Positions 48,981 through 61,600 of a stretch of 64,000 nt of DNA are shown one piece after another (the stretch's first letter is position 1; each line of letters begins with the position of its first letter). The stretch is from Mycobacterium senriense (GTDB lineage: Bacteria; Actinomycetota; Actinomycetes; Mycobacteriales; Mycobacteriaceae): NCBI RefSeq assembly GCF_019668465.1, contig NZ_AP024828.1:4092001-4156000 (forward strand), given 5' to 3'. The notes beneath the pieces were generated by a model. That model had not been told where the DNA came from, did not search any database, and saw nothing but the letters and a program-made list of their open reading frames with translations. A program made the position numbers and the translations under genes.

Positions 48981-51746
48981 ATGCCTGGCTTTGAGGAACG
49001 CCATGGCGCCAAGGCCCCCTCAGCAAATGTAGGGTTGAAAATGCCCAGGGAAATCGCGTCGTCGTGGCCCATCGTGGGCCGCGATGTAGAGCTACGGCGG
49101 TCGCTTGCGGCGCTGAACAACTCGGAAATCCACGGGGTGGCATTGGTCGGGGACAGTGGGGTGGGCAAGTCCACACTGGCCCGCATGCTGGCCAAGACGG
49201 TCGAATCGGCAGGGCGCACGGTGCGATTCGCGCTGGGCACTCAAACGGGTTGCGCGGTGCCGCTGGGCGCGTTTTCCCGCGCGGTGAGCCTTCAAGCGGC
49301 GCACGAACCGGCGGTCATGCTGGCCGCCGCGCATAACACCTTGGGCCAAGACAAGAACCTGGTGGTCGTGGTCGACGACGCGCAGTTGCTCGATCCGCTA
49401 TCGGCCACGTTGATCAATCAGCTCGCGGCAAGCCGTAGTGCGCGGTTGATCGTGACGATCCGGTCGCGTGAGCCGGTGCTCGATGCAGTCACTGCCTTGT
49501 TGAAAGAGCGCCTGTTGCTGACCGTCCATGTGGAACCGTTCAGCCGCGAGCAGACGGGACTTTTGGCCGGCGCTGTTCTGGGTGGTCCGGTCGAGTCCGG
49601 TCTGGTTGATGAGTTGTTTGAGCGCAGTGTGGGAAACCCGTTGCTGCTGCGTGGTTTTCTTACCGCGGGCCGGGAAAGTGGAGCATTGGTTCACACGGAG
49701 GGGGGCTGGCAACTGCGGGGCCCGCTGCGCGCGGATCGCGAACTTCACGATGTCCTGGGATTTCGGCTGCAATCGCTGAGTCCGGAGGAGCTCGAGGTGG
49801 TGGAGATCTTGGCCACCGCCGACGGGCTGAAGTGGGAGATCCTGCGCGACATCTGCGATGCAGAGACCATCGCAAGTCTGGAGCGCCGTGGCCTGATCCA
49901 GTTGGTTGCCGACGGATCCAACACCGTGGCGCAGTTGAATCACCCCATGCTCGGTGAAGCCGCGACCCGGCACGCTGGAATGGTGCGCGCCCGGCAACTC
50001 AACGGCAAATTGGCGCGAGCCCTACAGAAGCATGAGCGGGCCGGGGCCCGGCCGAGGCGGCCCGGCCTCCGCGGCCGGATCCGGTTGGCGCAGTTTATGA
50101 TTCACAGCGACCTGGAACCCGACCTCGATGTGGTCATCGACGCGGCGCAGCACGCGCTGTCGATGTCGAATGTGGTGCTGGGTGAGGAACTGGCGAGGTT
50201 TGCGGTCGATCGCGGTGGGGGGTTGCCGGCCGCGTTGGTGCTTGCCGAGGCGGTGAGTTGGCAGGGCCGCGGCGACGAGGCGGACTCGGTGCTGGCTGAT
50301 GCCGAACCCGACGGCGGCGACGACTTTATGATCGCGCGATGGGGCTGCCTGCGCGCCGCCAACTTCTTCTGGGGCTGCGGGGACGTCGAAGCCGCCACTC
50401 GGGAACTCGATGACGTGAAGAAGCGTGTCTCGTCCGAGGCCGGCGTGGGCCTCATCAATGCGTTGGAGCTGTCCGTTGGCTACTTCCATGGGGAAGTCGA
50501 AACGACGATCGAGGTTGGGCCGGGCCTGTGCGAGTCCGGTTTGGTGCCGGTGGCAACCGTTTGGGCAGTTTTCCCGACCTGCGGCGCATTGGCGGCGACC
50601 GGGCGCTTTTCCGAAGTCAGCCGCATAGCGGACATCGGGGTGCGTGCGGCTGAAGTGTGCGGATTGGGGCCGCATCGATTCAACATCGGGATGACCGAAA
50701 TCATGGCCGCGACGGCGGCGGGGGATGATTGCGCGGCCGAGCGAATCTACAAGCGTTACGCCGCGATGGCTGGCGGTCTTCCCTCAGCGCAAGCCATGGT
50801 TGACGCGATGCTGGGACTCGTCCGGCTGAGCCGCGGAGAGCTGACCTCGGCGTGCGCTTTGTTCACCAGTGCAATCGCTGTGTTCGCAAAGGGTTATGCG
50901 TCACCGTGGTTGGTGGTGGTGGCGGCCTGGCAAGCCCAGGCCGAGGGGGCGCGCGGTGACAGCGCGGCGGCCACCGCGGCATTGCGACGCGCGGACAAAG
51001 CCTATGGACCGCACGTTGCGGTGTTTGTGCCAGAACTCGAGCTTGCGCGCGCCTGGGAGCGGGCAGCCGCCGGCGACGCGAAGGCCGCCCAGACGCATGC
51101 CATGCAAGCGGCGGAGATCGCGCGCGCCGCGGGGACGCACGTGATGGAGATGCGAGCACGCCACGCAGCGGTTCGCTTCGGCGATCATTCTCAGGCCGCC
51201 AGGCTGGAGAAGCTTGCCCGCATTTTGGACACGGCGCTGGCCGGGGCAGTCGCTGACCATGCCCGCGGTTTGGCGGAACGCGACGGCGATCGGCTCGATG
51301 CCACGGCGCGTTCATTCGCCGATCTCGGCGCCTTGGCTTGTGCCGCCGACGCAGCGGCGCATGCGGCCGGCGAACATGCCCGCCGGGGCGACCGCGCCAA
51401 GAGATTCGAGTCATCGGCCTGCGCACAAGCTTTGGCCAGGCGTTGCGAGTTGCGCACGCTGGCGCTCGAGGCTGCGATATGCCCGCTTCCCTTCAGCGAC
51501 CGTGAGCGCGAGATAGTGAGTTTGGTCGCGGCCGGTTTGTCGAACCGTGACATCGCCGAGCGGTTGGTCATTTCGGTACGCACGGTGGAGGGACACCTCT
51601 ATCGCCTTTTCACCAAGTTCGGCGTCAACAGTCGCGAACAGCTCGCCTTGCTGACGACCCGAGAGCCGTTTGCAGGGAAAGAGTTCTTCGGCCCCGGCAG
51701 TCGGTTGCTTGGTCACGGGGACGATGTTCACCCCTATGCGGGCTAA
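48981..51746 (+). CDS. LuxR-family regulator with N-terminal ATPase (LAL/MalT type), copy 1
   Basis: A 921-aa STAND-type regulator. The ATPase domain shows [12 protein letters not shown], Walker [10 protein letters not shown] (residues 57-65) and Walker B NLVVVVDDAQLLD, a middle of helical repeats (about 400-830) and a C-terminal LuxR HTH ([18 protein letters not shown], then [18 protein letters not shown]). Such regulators are typical cluster-situated activators. Translation may begin at ATG 49041 (MPREIASSWPIVG), where homology with the second copy starts. It is followed by a close paralogue, an MbtH gene and an NRPS gene on the same strand, so control of the peptide synthetase is the likely role. 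Confidence 0.88.
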   Translation: MPGFEERHGAKAPSANVGLKMPREIASSWPIVGRDVELRRSLAALNNSEIHGVALVGDSGVGKSTLARMLAKTVESAGRTVRFALGTQTGCAVPLGAFSRAVSLQAAHEPAVMLAAAHNTLGQDKNLVVVVDDAQLLDPLSATLINQLAASRSARLIVTIRSREPVLDAVTALLKERLLLTVHVEPFSREQTGLLAGAVLGGPVESGLVDELFERSVGNPLLLRGFLTAGRESGALVHTEGGWQLRGPLRADRELHDVLGFRLQSLSPEELEVVEILATADGLKWEILRDICDAETIASLERRGLIQLVADGSNTVAQLNHPMLGEAATRHAGMVRARQLNGKLARALQKHERAGARPRRPGLRGRIRLAQFMIHSDLEPDLDVVIDAAQHALSMSNVVLGEELARFAVDRGGGLPAALVLAEAVSWQGRGDEADSVLADAEPDGGDDFMIARWGCLRAANFFWGCGDVEAATRELDDVKKRVSSEAGVGLINALELSVGYFHGEVETTIEVGPGLCESGLVPVATVWAVFPTCGALAATGRFSEVSRIADIGVRAAEVCGLGPHRFNIGMTEIMAATAAGDDCAAERIYKRYAAMAGGLPSAQAMVDAMLGLVRLSRGELTSACALFTSAIAVFAKGYASPWLVVVAAWQAQAEGARGDSAAATAALRRADKAYGPHVAVFVPELELARAWERAAAGDAKAAQTHAMQAAEIARAAGTHVMEMRARHAAVRFGDHSQAARLEKLARILDTALAGAVADHARGLAERDGDRLDATARSFADLGALACAADAAAHAAGEHARRGDRAKRFESSACAQALARRCELRTLALEAAICPLPFSDREREIVSLVAAGLSNRDIAERLVISVRTVEGHLYRLFTKFGVNSREQLALLTTREPFAGKEFFGPGSRLLGHGDDVHPYAG

Positions 51747-52145
51747 GTTTGTATAGCCGACCTATGGAATCCTAGTGGCCGCTACTCTATCTCGGCGCGC
51801 ACACCACTCGACTTCTCTATAGATTCCATCGATGGCCGCTCGAGCGGCCATACGCTCCGGCGCATGATAGGTAGTCGGAAGCACACGATCCGGACCCCTG
51901 TTCGCGATGTCGACCCGCCCGGACCCGCAGATGCGGTCCCGCCGAGCGAATTTCAGGTAGTCGAGGACGTAATCCCGTCGGCCTGCTCGGGCATGGCCTC
52001 CGCTTCGCGTGACTTCTTCAGGCTTTATCTGGCAGCGGCGCGTTCCGGCTTTATGTAGCGCCGCGAACTCGACGGGTCGTCCGGCGGCTGCGAACCGCAG
52101 TGGCTCGCGGCATGCGGTAAGCGGTCCAGCAACAGTCTGGTGGCC
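51747..52145. other. Gap between the two LuxR-family genes
   Basis: About 400 bp without a supported gene; a minus-strand frame (51762-52190) has no recognisable similarity. It contains TCGGCGCGC followed by ACCACTC (51793-51809), a pair that recurs upstream of the MbtH gene at 55246-55265. It presumably holds the promoter of copy 2. Confidence 0.4.
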
Positions 52146-54821
52146 ATGTCGGCACCTCGGTGGGAGTGGGAGATACATCATTTGACGCAACGGGTTAATG
52201 GGTCGGCGTGGCCCATCGTGGGGCGCGATGTGGAGTTCCGGCGGTCACTCGCGGCGCTCAACAACGGGGACTTCAACGGGGTGGCGCTGGTCGGGGACAG
52301 TGGGGTGGGCAAGTCCACCCTGGCTCGCATGCTGGCAAAGACGGTCGAGTCGGCGGGGCGCACGGTGCGATTCGCGCTGGGCACTCAAACGGGTTGCGCT
52401 GTGCCGCTGGGTGCATTTTCTCGTGTGGTCAGCCTCGGAGTGGGACACGAACCGGCGATCATGCTGGCGGCCGCGCACAACACTCTGGGTCAGGACAAGA
52501 ACCTGGTGGTGGTGGTCGACGAGGCGCAGTTGCTCGATCCCTTGTCGGCCACCTTGATCAATCAACTTGCGGCCGGCCGCAGTGCGCGGTTGATCGTGAC
52601 GATCCGGTCCGGCGATCCGGTCTTGGACGCGGTGACTGCGTTGTTGAAAGAGCGCATGTTGCTGACCGTTCACATCGATCCCTTCACCCGCGAGCAGACC
52701 GCTCTATTGGCCGACGCGGTCCTGGGGGGTCCGGTCGAGTCTGGGCTGGTTGACGAGTTGTTTGAACGCAGTGCGGGAAATCTGTTGCTGCTGCGTGGTT
52801 TTCTCACGGCGGGCCGGGAAAGCGGGGCTTTGGTACACACCGATCGGGGCTGGCATCTTCAGGGCCCGCTGCGCCCGGATCGCGAACTCAACGATGCTCT
52901 GGAGTTTCGGCTGCAAGCGCTGAGTCCAGAGGAGTTGGAGGTGGTGGAGCTCTTGGCCACCGCCGAATTGCTGGAGTTGGAAATCCTGCGTGACATCTGC
53001 GATGCGGACGCAATGGCAAACCTGGAGCGCCGTGGTCTGATCCAGTTGGTTGCCGACGGTTCCCACACCGTGGCGCAGTTGAATCACCCCATGCTCGGTG
53101 AAGCCGCGGTCCGCCATGCCGGGGTGGTGCGCTCGCGGCAGCTCAACGGCATATTGGCGAAGGCCCTTAAACGGCATTTGCGGGCGGTGGGGCGGCGCTC
53201 GCAGATCTCGGATCCCCGCGGCCGTATCCACTTGGCGCAGTTCATGATGCGCAGCGACTTGGAAGCCGACCTCGATGTGGCTGTCAAGGCGGCGGCGGAT
53301 GCGTTGGCGATGTCGAATGTGGCCCTGGGTGAGGAGCTGGCGAGGTTTGCAGTCGATCGTGGTGGAGGGCTGCCGGCCGCGTTGGTGCTTGCCGAGGCGG
53401 TGAGTTGGCAGGGCCGCGGCGACGAGGCCGAGTCCATCCTCATGGACGCCGACGTCGAGGAAGCCGACGAATGGTCGATCGCGCGGTGGGGTTGTCTGCG
53501 CGCTGCGAACTTGGCATGGGGATGCGGTGACGCCGAAGCCGCGATGCGCGTACTCACCGACGTGAAACAGCGTCTCGTGACCGAGGGCGGTCTCGAGCTG
53601 GTCAATGCGTGCGAGCTTTCGATCGGGTTCTTTCGCGGAGATATCGAGACGACGATCGAGCTTGGGCCCGGGCTGTGTGAGCCCGGTGTAGTCCCGATGG
53701 CGACCGTGTGGGCGGCTGTCGCGACATGCGGTGCCTTGATGGCGGCCGGACGTTTTTCCGAAGTCAGCGGCATAGCCGCTGCCGGCGTGCGTGCGACGGC
53801 GCTCTGCAGGGCGGGAACGCAGCGGTTCGCGATCGGACTGGCCGAGGTTATGGTTGCGACCGCCGCCGGTGACTATCCGGCGGCCGACCGAATCCATAGG
53901 CGTTACGCCGCAATGGCTACGGGCCTTCCTGCAGCGGAGGCCATGGTCGACGCGATGCTCGGGCTCGTGCAGGTCACCCGCGGTGAGCTCTCGAGAGCGT
54001 GCTCCACTCTCGCACGGTCCATTTCCCAACTGTCCCAGGGCTTTCCGTCACCTTGGTTGCTGGTGGTGGCCGCCCTGCTGGCCCAGGCCGAGGGGACGCG
54101 GGGGGACGGTGCGGCGGCGGCAGCGGCTTTGCGGCATGCGGAGGAAGCATATGGACCACATGTCGCGGTGTTCTTGCCCGAACTGGAACTCGCCCGGGCC
54201 TGGGAGCGAGCAGCTGTCGGCGACACGGCGGCCGCCCAGACACATGCAGCGCAAGCGGCGCAGATCGCGCGGACAGCCGGGATGTACGTTGCCGAGATGC
54301 GGGCCTGCCATGCAGCCATTCGCTTCGGCGATCGTTCGCAGGCCACGCGAGTGGATGAGCTCGCCCGAACCTTGAACTCCGCATCGGCGCAAGCGGTCGC
54401 CGACCACGCCCGCGGTCTGGCACAACACGACGGCGACCTACTCGATGCCGCGGCCCATCGATTCGCCGATCTCGGCGCATTGGCTTTCGCCGCCGATGCG
54501 GCGGCTCAGGCGGCCGGCGAACATGCTCACCGGGGCGAGCGTCGTAAGGAGGTCGAGTCGTCGACGTGGGCGCACGCGTTGGCCAACCAATGCGGGTCAC
54601 GCACACCGGCCCTCGAAGCCGCGGCGCACCCGCTTCCCTTCAGCGGACGCGAGCGTCAGATCGTCAATTTGGTCGCGGCAGGGCTGTCTAACCGCGAGAT
54701 CGCCGACCGGCTGGTCATCTCGGTACGCACGGTGGAGGGACACCTGTACCGCCTATTCACCAAACTCGGCATCAACAATCGTGACCAACTCATTCATCTG
54801 ATCAACCGAGATGCGTCATGA
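52146..54821 (+). CDS. LuxR-family regulator with N-terminal ATPase (LAL/MalT type), copy 2
   Basis: An 891-aa paralogue of the preceding gene, alike along the whole length: [20 protein letters not shown], Walker [10 protein letters not shown], Walker [14 protein letters not shown] and the LuxR HTH ([22 protein letters not shown]...). The start ATG 52146 ([12 protein letters not shown]) is the best choice; a GTG at 52140 is in frame. The first ~20 residues differ from copy 1, so homology begins at the ATPase. The high similarity indicates a relatively recent tandem duplication. Probably acts on the MbtH-NRPS unit directly downstream. Confidence 0.88.
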   Translation: MSAPRWEWEIHHLTQRVNGSAWPIVGRDVEFRRSLAALNNGDFNGVALVGDSGVGKSTLARMLAKTVESAGRTVRFALGTQTGCAVPLGAFSRVVSLGVGHEPAIMLAAAHNTLGQDKNLVVVVDEAQLLDPLSATLINQLAAGRSARLIVTIRSGDPVLDAVTALLKERMLLTVHIDPFTREQTALLADAVLGGPVESGLVDELFERSAGNLLLLRGFLTAGRESGALVHTDRGWHLQGPLRPDRELNDALEFRLQALSPEELEVVELLATAELLELEILRDICDADAMANLERRGLIQLVADGSHTVAQLNHPMLGEAAVRHAGVVRSRQLNGILAKALKRHLRAVGRRSQISDPRGRIHLAQFMMRSDLEADLDVAVKAAADALAMSNVALGEELARFAVDRGGGLPAALVLAEAVSWQGRGDEAESILMDADVEEADEWSIARWGCLRAANLAWGCGDAEAAMRVLTDVKQRLVTEGGLELVNACELSIGFFRGDIETTIELGPGLCEPGVVPMATVWAAVATCGALMAAGRFSEVSGIAAAGVRATALCRAGTQRFAIGLAEVMVATAAGDYPAADRIHRRYAAMATGLPAAEAMVDAMLGLVQVTRGELSRACSTLARSISQLSQGFPSPWLLVVAALLAQAEGTRGDGAAAAAALRHAEEAYGPHVAVFLPELELARAWERAAVGDTAAAQTHAAQAAQIARTAGMYVAEMRACHAAIRFGDRSQATRVDELARTLNSASAQAVADHARGLAQHDGDLLDAAAHRFADLGALAFAADAAAQAAGEHAHRGERRKEVESSTWAHALANQCGSRTPALEAAAHPLPFSGRERQIVNLVAAGLSNREIADRLVISVRTVEGHLYRLFTKLGINNRDQLIHLINRDAS

Positions 54822-55433
54822 GGCAACGCGTTGTCAGGGCATTGGGCGGGGTTGCCGGTAGGGGCTGCGCCACCGGCCCGTGGTCCGCCTACGCCTGGAG
54901 ATAGCAGCAACCAACTGAAAACCGAAAATCCCTCCTGCGCAAAGGAATAGCAGGTGGGGTCCTACCACGCGACCAGCGCGTCCAACTACTGAGCCCGGAT
55001 TCGTCCAGGGCACAAGACGACGACATCGGCACGTCATGACGGACGTTCCGCAATTGACCCACGCCCATCGATACAAGCATCCAGATCTTCGCGAAGCTCG
55101 ATGTCCGTCTTCGGGCTGGGCAGTGTCGCCACATAAGGAACAACGTCGGCGTTGACAGCGAAAATCACTGGTGTGCAAGCTAATTCGTATTACTAGGTTA
55201 ATTTTCGGTTGTGCAATTTCCTGTCGCTGCGGAGCCACCACTCTGTCGGCGCGCGCGTACCACTCTATGTGGGGGTCCAGACTACGCTACCGACTTGATA
55301 AGCCTGACAACAGGATTGAAACCCACGACGCTCGGGATCATGCACTTCATCAAGACCGCTTCAGCGCGCGCGGTCAGCAACAGCTAGTGCACTCAACTGT
55401 TCGGCTCATGCCAAAGCGAAATTTGGAGGACTG
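54822..55433 (+). promoter_or_regulatory. Upstream region of the mbtH-NRPS operon
   Basis: About 610 bp with no supported gene. The right half is AT-rich for this genome (55170-55215, with several TAAT/ATTA runs), a good place for a promoter. The TCGGCGCGC...ACCACTC pair also seen between the LuxR genes lies at 55246-55265 and may be a regulator site. The ribosome-binding site of mbtH is TTGGAGGA just before GTG 55434. Confidence 0.45.
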
Positions 55434-55661
55434 GTGAGTACCAATCCGTTCGACGATGACAATGGCAGCTTTTTCGTCTTGATCAATGACGAGGAGCAGC
55501 ACAGCCTGTGGCCGGCGTTCGCCGATATTCCAGCCGGCTGGCAGATGGTTTACGGGGAAGCCGATCGCGCCGCGTGCCTGGAGTACATCGAACAGAACTG
55601 GGCTGACATCCGTCCGAAGAGTTTGCGCGAGAGGCTGGTAAGCCGTGGTTTTGATCGTTGA
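55434..55661 (+). CDS. MbtH-like NRPS accessory protein
   Basis: A 75-aa MbtH-family protein with the signature [33 protein letters not shown] (read in two halves) and ending [13 protein letters not shown]. The conserved Trp residues that clamp an Ala of the partner A domain are present (SLWP, GWQ). MbtH proteins bind and activate adenylation domains. Start GTG 55434 with GGAGGA upstream. It overlaps the NRPS gene by 17 nt, so both are made in step. Confidence 0.95.
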   Translation: MSTNPFDDDNGSFFVLINDEEQHSLWPAFADIPAGWQMVYGEADRAACLEYIEQNWADIRPKSLRERLVSRGFDR

Positions 55662-58600
55662 ACCGTGCGGGCGACCGACAGATCCCGACGCCCAGGAATA
55701 TCCGCTGACGCGCGGGCAGCTCGACATTTGGCTTGCGCAGGAATCGGGTCAGTCTGGTACGCAATGGCAGCTCGGCCTATTCGTGAAGATCGAGGGCGCG
55801 GTAGACCGTGATGCCCTCGAGTGGGCGATCCGCCGGGCGGTGCAGGAGGCCGAACCGGGTAGGGCCGCCATCTTCGAGGTGGATGGCCGGGTTTTCCAAC
55901 GGGTGATGGATTATCCGGATGTCGAGCTGGCCTTCTATGACCTGACCGGCTCGGACCATGCCGTGCAGGAAGCCCATGAGATAGCGTCCTCGATCCAACG
56001 CACGCCGATGCCGTTCAGCGGCCCGCTGTTCAAATTCGCGCTATTTCGGGCGCGGCTCGATGAATTCTATTTGTTCGCGTGCAGTCATCACATAGTCGCG
56101 GACGGATCCGGCATTGCGCTGGTAGGCCAACGGGTTGCATCCGTCTACTCGGCAATTGTTTCTGGCGCGCCGATCCCTCCCTCCGTTTTCGGCTCGTTAC
56201 AGGACCTGGTTGACTGCGAGTCAGAATACGAAGCGTCCGACGATTTCCTCGACGACCAGGCCTATTGGGCTGAAAACCTTCCAACGGAAAATCAATCGCA
56301 TTATCGGTTGCCCCAAGCCGCGGGCGAACATGATCCGTATCGTCCGTCCGCGCCGGTCAAGCTGGATGCAGCGGTCCTTCGCCGGGTTGATGACTTGTCC
56401 CGAGCATGGAACGTGCCGCGATCATCGGTCATCACAGCGGCGTGCGCACTTTTGGTGCGTGGGTGGTGCGCCGAGGACTCAGAGGTGGTGCTCGACTTCC
56501 CGGTCAGCAGGCGAGTAGGTCCGGAGTTGAAGACGCTTCCCGGGATGGTGGCCGGGGTGGTGCCGTTGGTGTTGCGGGTTTCGCCCGAATCGACGGTTGC
56601 CGAATTTGGTGCCCAGGTTGACACCCGAATAAGGGAAGCGCTGCGGCATCAGAGATTTCCGGTGCAGGCTCTTGAGCGCAAAATCCATACCCGCGGCTCG
56701 GGGCAGTCAGCAGATAGGGTGAGCGTCAATTTCCTCCCGTCAAGTTTCACGCTGTCCTTCGGTGGTATGACGGCATCGGCGTCATATACCAACCTTGGCC
56801 ACCGGGGCGGCTTTGGCTTGGTCTTCTCCGGCGACGGAGACCAGCTCTCTCTCGGCACGGTCGGCGCCGGGCAGCTGAATTCGAATTCTGACCTCTCCGA
56901 TTTAGCGGGACGGTTGCAGCAGCTGTTGGTTGCGATGACCGCCGATCCGGGGCGACGGCTCTCGTCGGTGGATGTGCTGAACCCCGGTGAGTACGCCCGC
57001 CTGGATGAGTGGGGCAACCGAGCGCTGTTGACCCAGCCCGCACCGCAGCCGGTGTCGATTCCGGTGGTGTTTGGCCACCAGGTGGCCCGCGCTCCCGAGG
57101 CGGTGGCGATCAGCTTCGAGGGCGGCGGCCTGACGTATCGGGAACTCGAGGAGGCCGCGAACCGGTTGGCGCACCTGCTGATCGACCGGGGTATCGGGCC
57201 GGGGCAGTGTGTGGCGTTGCTGTTGGAACGCTCGGCCCAGGCCGTCGTGGCGATGCTCGCGGTGCTGAAGACCGGGGCGGCTTACCTTGCGATCGACCCG
57301 GCGCTGCCGGCGGCCCGGATCGGGTTCATGCTCAGCGACGCCGCCCCGATCGCCGTCATCACCACCGCGGACCTCCGCCTTCGGTTGGACGGGTGCGATC
57401 TGGCGGTCATCGATATGAACGATCCCGCGGTGGACACCCAATCCAGCGCGGCGCCACCGGCGCCGGACCCGGAGGGCATCGCTTACCTCATTTACACCTC
57501 GGGAACGACAGGTGTCCCCAAGGGTGTGGCGGTCACCCACCGCAACCTGACCCATCTGGCGGACTCGCAGCCCTCAGACCTGCCGCCGGCGCAGGTGTGG
57601 ACGCAATGCCACTCCTATGCCTTTGACTTCTCGGTGTGGGAGATCTGGGCCGCACTGCTCGGTGGCGGCCGGCTGGTGGTCGTACCCGACGAGGTGGTCG
57701 GCTCCCCGGATGACTTCCACGCGTTGCTGGTCAGTGAACACGTCAATGTGCTCACCCAAACCCCGTCGGCGGCGGCCGCACTGTGCCCGCAGGGGTTGGA
57801 GTCGGTGGCCTTGCTGCTCGGCGGTGAGGCCTGCCCGGCCGAGGTGGTTGATGCGTGGGCGCCAGGCCGGGTGGTGATTAACGCCTACGGCCCCACCGAG
57901 GCCACGGTGTACGCGTCGTTGAGCGCGCCGCTGTCGGTCGGGGCCGGTGTGGTGCCGATCGGTGCGCCGGTGTCGACCGCGGCGCTGTTCGTCCTCGACG
58001 AGTGGTTGCGTGTGGCGCAGCCGGGGGTCGTCGGCGAGTTGTACGTGGCCGGTCGCGGCGTGGCGTGTGGGTATGTGGGCCGGGCTTCGTTGACCGGGTC
58101 GCGGTTTGTGGCATGTCCGTTCGGGAAGCCCGGGGCGCGGATGTATCGCACCGGGGATCTGGTGCGGTGGGGCGTTGATGGGCAGCTGCAGTATCTGGGC
58201 CGCGCCGATGAGCAGGTCAAGGTCCGCGGGTATCGCATCGAGCTCGGTGAGATCCGTGCGGCTTTGGCCGGGCTGGATGGGGTGGAGCAGGCGGTGGTGG
58301 TTGCCCGTGAGGACCGCCCGGGCGATAAGCGGCTGGTGGGCTATGTCATCGGGACCGCCGATCCGGCCGAGCTGCGTCTCCGGCTGGCCGAGCGGCTCCC
58401 GGAATATATGGTCCCGGCCGCGGTGGTGGTGATCGACGCGCTGCCGTTGACGGTCAACGGCAAACTCGATACCCGCGCGTTGCCGGCACCCGAGTACGCC
58501 TCGGGCGATGGCTATCGCGCCCCGAGTACCGCGACCGAGGAGATCCTGGCGGGCATCTACGCCCAGGTACTCGGGCTCGAACGGGTCGGGGTTGACGACT

Positions 58601-61600
58601 CCTTCTTCGACCTGGGCGGGGATTCGCTGTCCGCGATGCGCCTGGTCGCCGCGGTCAACGCCGGCCTGGATGCTCACCTGGCGGTGCGCACCGTATTCGA
58701 GGCGCCTACCGTTGCGCAGTTGGCGCCCCGCATCGGTGCCGATGGGGCCGGGCTGGAGCCGTTGGTGGCGGTTGAGCGGCCCGCGGTGGTGCCGTTGTCG
58801 TTTGCCCAGCAGCGGTTGTGGTTCATCGACCAGTTGCAGGGGCCTTCACCGATCTACAACATGGCGACGGCGTTGCGGCTCAGCGGGCGGCTCGATGCCG
58901 ACGTGTTGAGTGCGGCATTGGCCGACGTGGTGGGCCGCCACGAGAGCCTGCGCACCCTGTTCGCGGCACCCGAGGGCATACCCCAGCAGGTGGTTATTCC
59001 CATGGAGCGGGCCGACTTCGGCTGGGACGTCATCGATGCCACCGGCTGGCCGGCAACACAGCTGGATGAGGCCATCGAGGCGATGGCTTCCCACGCGTTT
59101 GATCTGACCACCGAAATCCCAATGCGGGCAATGCTTTTCCGCCTCGCCGACGACGACCACGTGCTGGTGGCCGCGGTGCACCATATCGCCGCCGACGGCT
59201 TGTCGATGGCGCCGCTGGTGGCTGATCTGGGGATGGCCTATGGCAGCCGGTGTGCGGGGCAAGCCCCCGACTGGGCGCCGTTGCCGGTGCAGTATGTCGA
59301 CTACACGCTGTGGCAGCGCGCGCAGTTCGGTGATCTGGCCGACACCGAGAGCCCGATCGCCGCCCAGCTGGCCTATTGGGAGCAGGCCCTGGCCGGGATG
59401 CCTGAGCGGCTGGCGTTGCCCACCGATCGGCCCTACCCGTCGGTGGCCGATTACCGCGGGGCCAGTGTGGCCGTGGACTGGCCGGCCGGGCTGCAGCAGC
59501 AAATTCGTCGGGTGGCCCGCGAGCACAACGCGACCAGCTTCATGGTGATCCAGGCCGCGCTGGCGGTGTTGCTGGCCAAGCTCAGCGCCAGCAGCGATGT
59601 GGCGGTGGGGTTCCCGATCGCCGGGCGCGGTGATCCCGCACTCGATGAGCTGGTGGGCTTTTTCGTCAACACCTTGGTGCTGCGCGTCGATGTGGCCGGG
59701 GATCCCAGCATCGCCGACGTACTGGCCCAGGTGCGCGGGCGCAGCCTGGCCGCCTACGAACACCAGGACGTGCCCTTCGAGGTGCTGGTGGAGCGGCTCA
59801 ACCCGACTCGGTCGCTGAATCACCATCCGCTGGTCCAGGTGATGTTGGCCTGGCAGAACTTCGCCGGGGACCCCACCGGGCTGGCGTTGGGCGATGTGCA
59901 GGTCAGCCCGGTACCGATGGACACCCGCACCGCCCGCGTGGACCTGACGTTCTCGTTGGGCGAACGCTGGAGCGAGGCCGGTGAGCTCGCCGGGATCGGC
60001 GGGACGGTGGAGTTCCGCACCGACGTGTTCGACACCCAAAGCATCGAAACGCTGATCGAGCGGTTCCAGCGGGTGCTAGCGGCCTTGACCGCCGATCCCA
60101 GCCGGCGGTTGTCGTCGGTGGATGTGCTCGATACCGATGAGCACGCCCACCTGGACGAGATCGGTAACCGGGCGGTGTTGGCCCGGACGGCGTCAACCGC
60201 GGCGTCAATTCCCGCGGTGTTTGCCGCTGAAGTCACGCGTGCGCCCGAAGCGCTGGCGGTGACCTTCGAAGACCACTCGATGAGCTACCGGGAGCTCGAC
60301 GAGGCGTCGAACCGGATGGCGCACCTGTTGGCCGGCCTGGGCGCCGGCCCAGGGCAGTGTGTGGCACTGCTGTTGCCGCGGTCGGCCGAGGCTGTCGTGG
60401 CGATAATGGCGGTGCTCAAAACCGGGGCGGCGTATCTGGCGATCGACCCGGCTGTGCCGATGGCCCGGATCGAGTTCATGGTTGCCGATGCCGCACCGAT
60501 CGCCGCGATCACCACCACTGGGCTGGCCAACCGGATCGACGGCCGTGGCCTGCCGGTCATTGATGTCGATGACCCTCGCATCGCCGGCTACCCGTGCACG
60601 GGCTTGCCGGCGCCGGCCCCCGAGGCGATCGCTTATCTGATTTACACCTCGGGCACCACCGGTGTCCCCAAAGGTGTGGCCATCCCGCACCACAACGTGA
60701 CCCGGCTGCTGATGGCGCTAAACGCCGACCTGGAACTGTCTCCGGGGCAAGTGTGGTCGCAGTGTCACTCGTTGGCCTTTGACTTTTCGGTGTGGGAGAT
60801 CTTCGGTGCGCTGCTGCATGGCGGCCGGCTGGTGGTGGTGCCCGATGCGGTGGTGCGCTCGCCGGAAGACCTGCGCGCGTTGCTGATTGCCGAACAGGTC
60901 GCCGTATTGAGTCAGACGCCGTCGGCGTTTTATGCGCTGCAAGCCGCCGATGCGCGGGCAGACGAGTTGGGATCTCAGCTGAAGCTGCAGACGGTGGTGT
61001 TCGGCGGCGAGGCGCTCGAACCCCAGCGTCTTGGGACGTGGCTGCGCAAGCACCCGGGGTCGGCGCGGCTGATCAACATGTACGGGATCACCGAGACGAC
61101 GGTGCATGCCTCGTTCCGTGAGATCGGCGTGGCCGACGTCGACCGCAATGTCAGCCCGATCGGGGTGCCGTTGGTGCATCTTGGCTTTTTTGTGCTGGAT
61201 GCGTCGTTGCATCCGGTGCCGGCCGGGGTGGTCGGGGAGTTGTATGTCGCCGGCGGCGGGCTGGCCTACGGATACGTGGGCCGGGCTGCTTTGACCGGGA
61301 CGCGGTTCGTGGCCTGCCCGTTCGGGGATTCCGGGGCGCGGATGTATCGCACCGGGGACCTGGTGTGCTGGGGTGCCGATGGGCAGCTGGATTATCTGGG
61401 TCGCGCCGATGAGCAGGTCAAGATCCGCGGCTATCGCATCGAGCTCGGCGAGATTCGCGCGGCACTGGCCGCCCTGGATGGGGTGGAGCAGGCGGTGGTG
61501 GTCGCCCGCGAGGACCGCCCCGGCGACAAGCGCCTGATCGGCTACATCACTGGAGCCGCTGACCCGGCCGACATTCGGGCCTGGTTGGGTCAGCGGCTCC

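Noticed and set aside
48697..49032. 111-codon frame overlapping the start of LuxR copy 1
   Set aside because: Overlaps a clear gene in another frame and becomes an Arg-rich shadow.
51762..52190. 142-codon minus-strand frame between the LuxR genes
   Set aside because: No motif, and it overlaps the start of copy 2; not supported.
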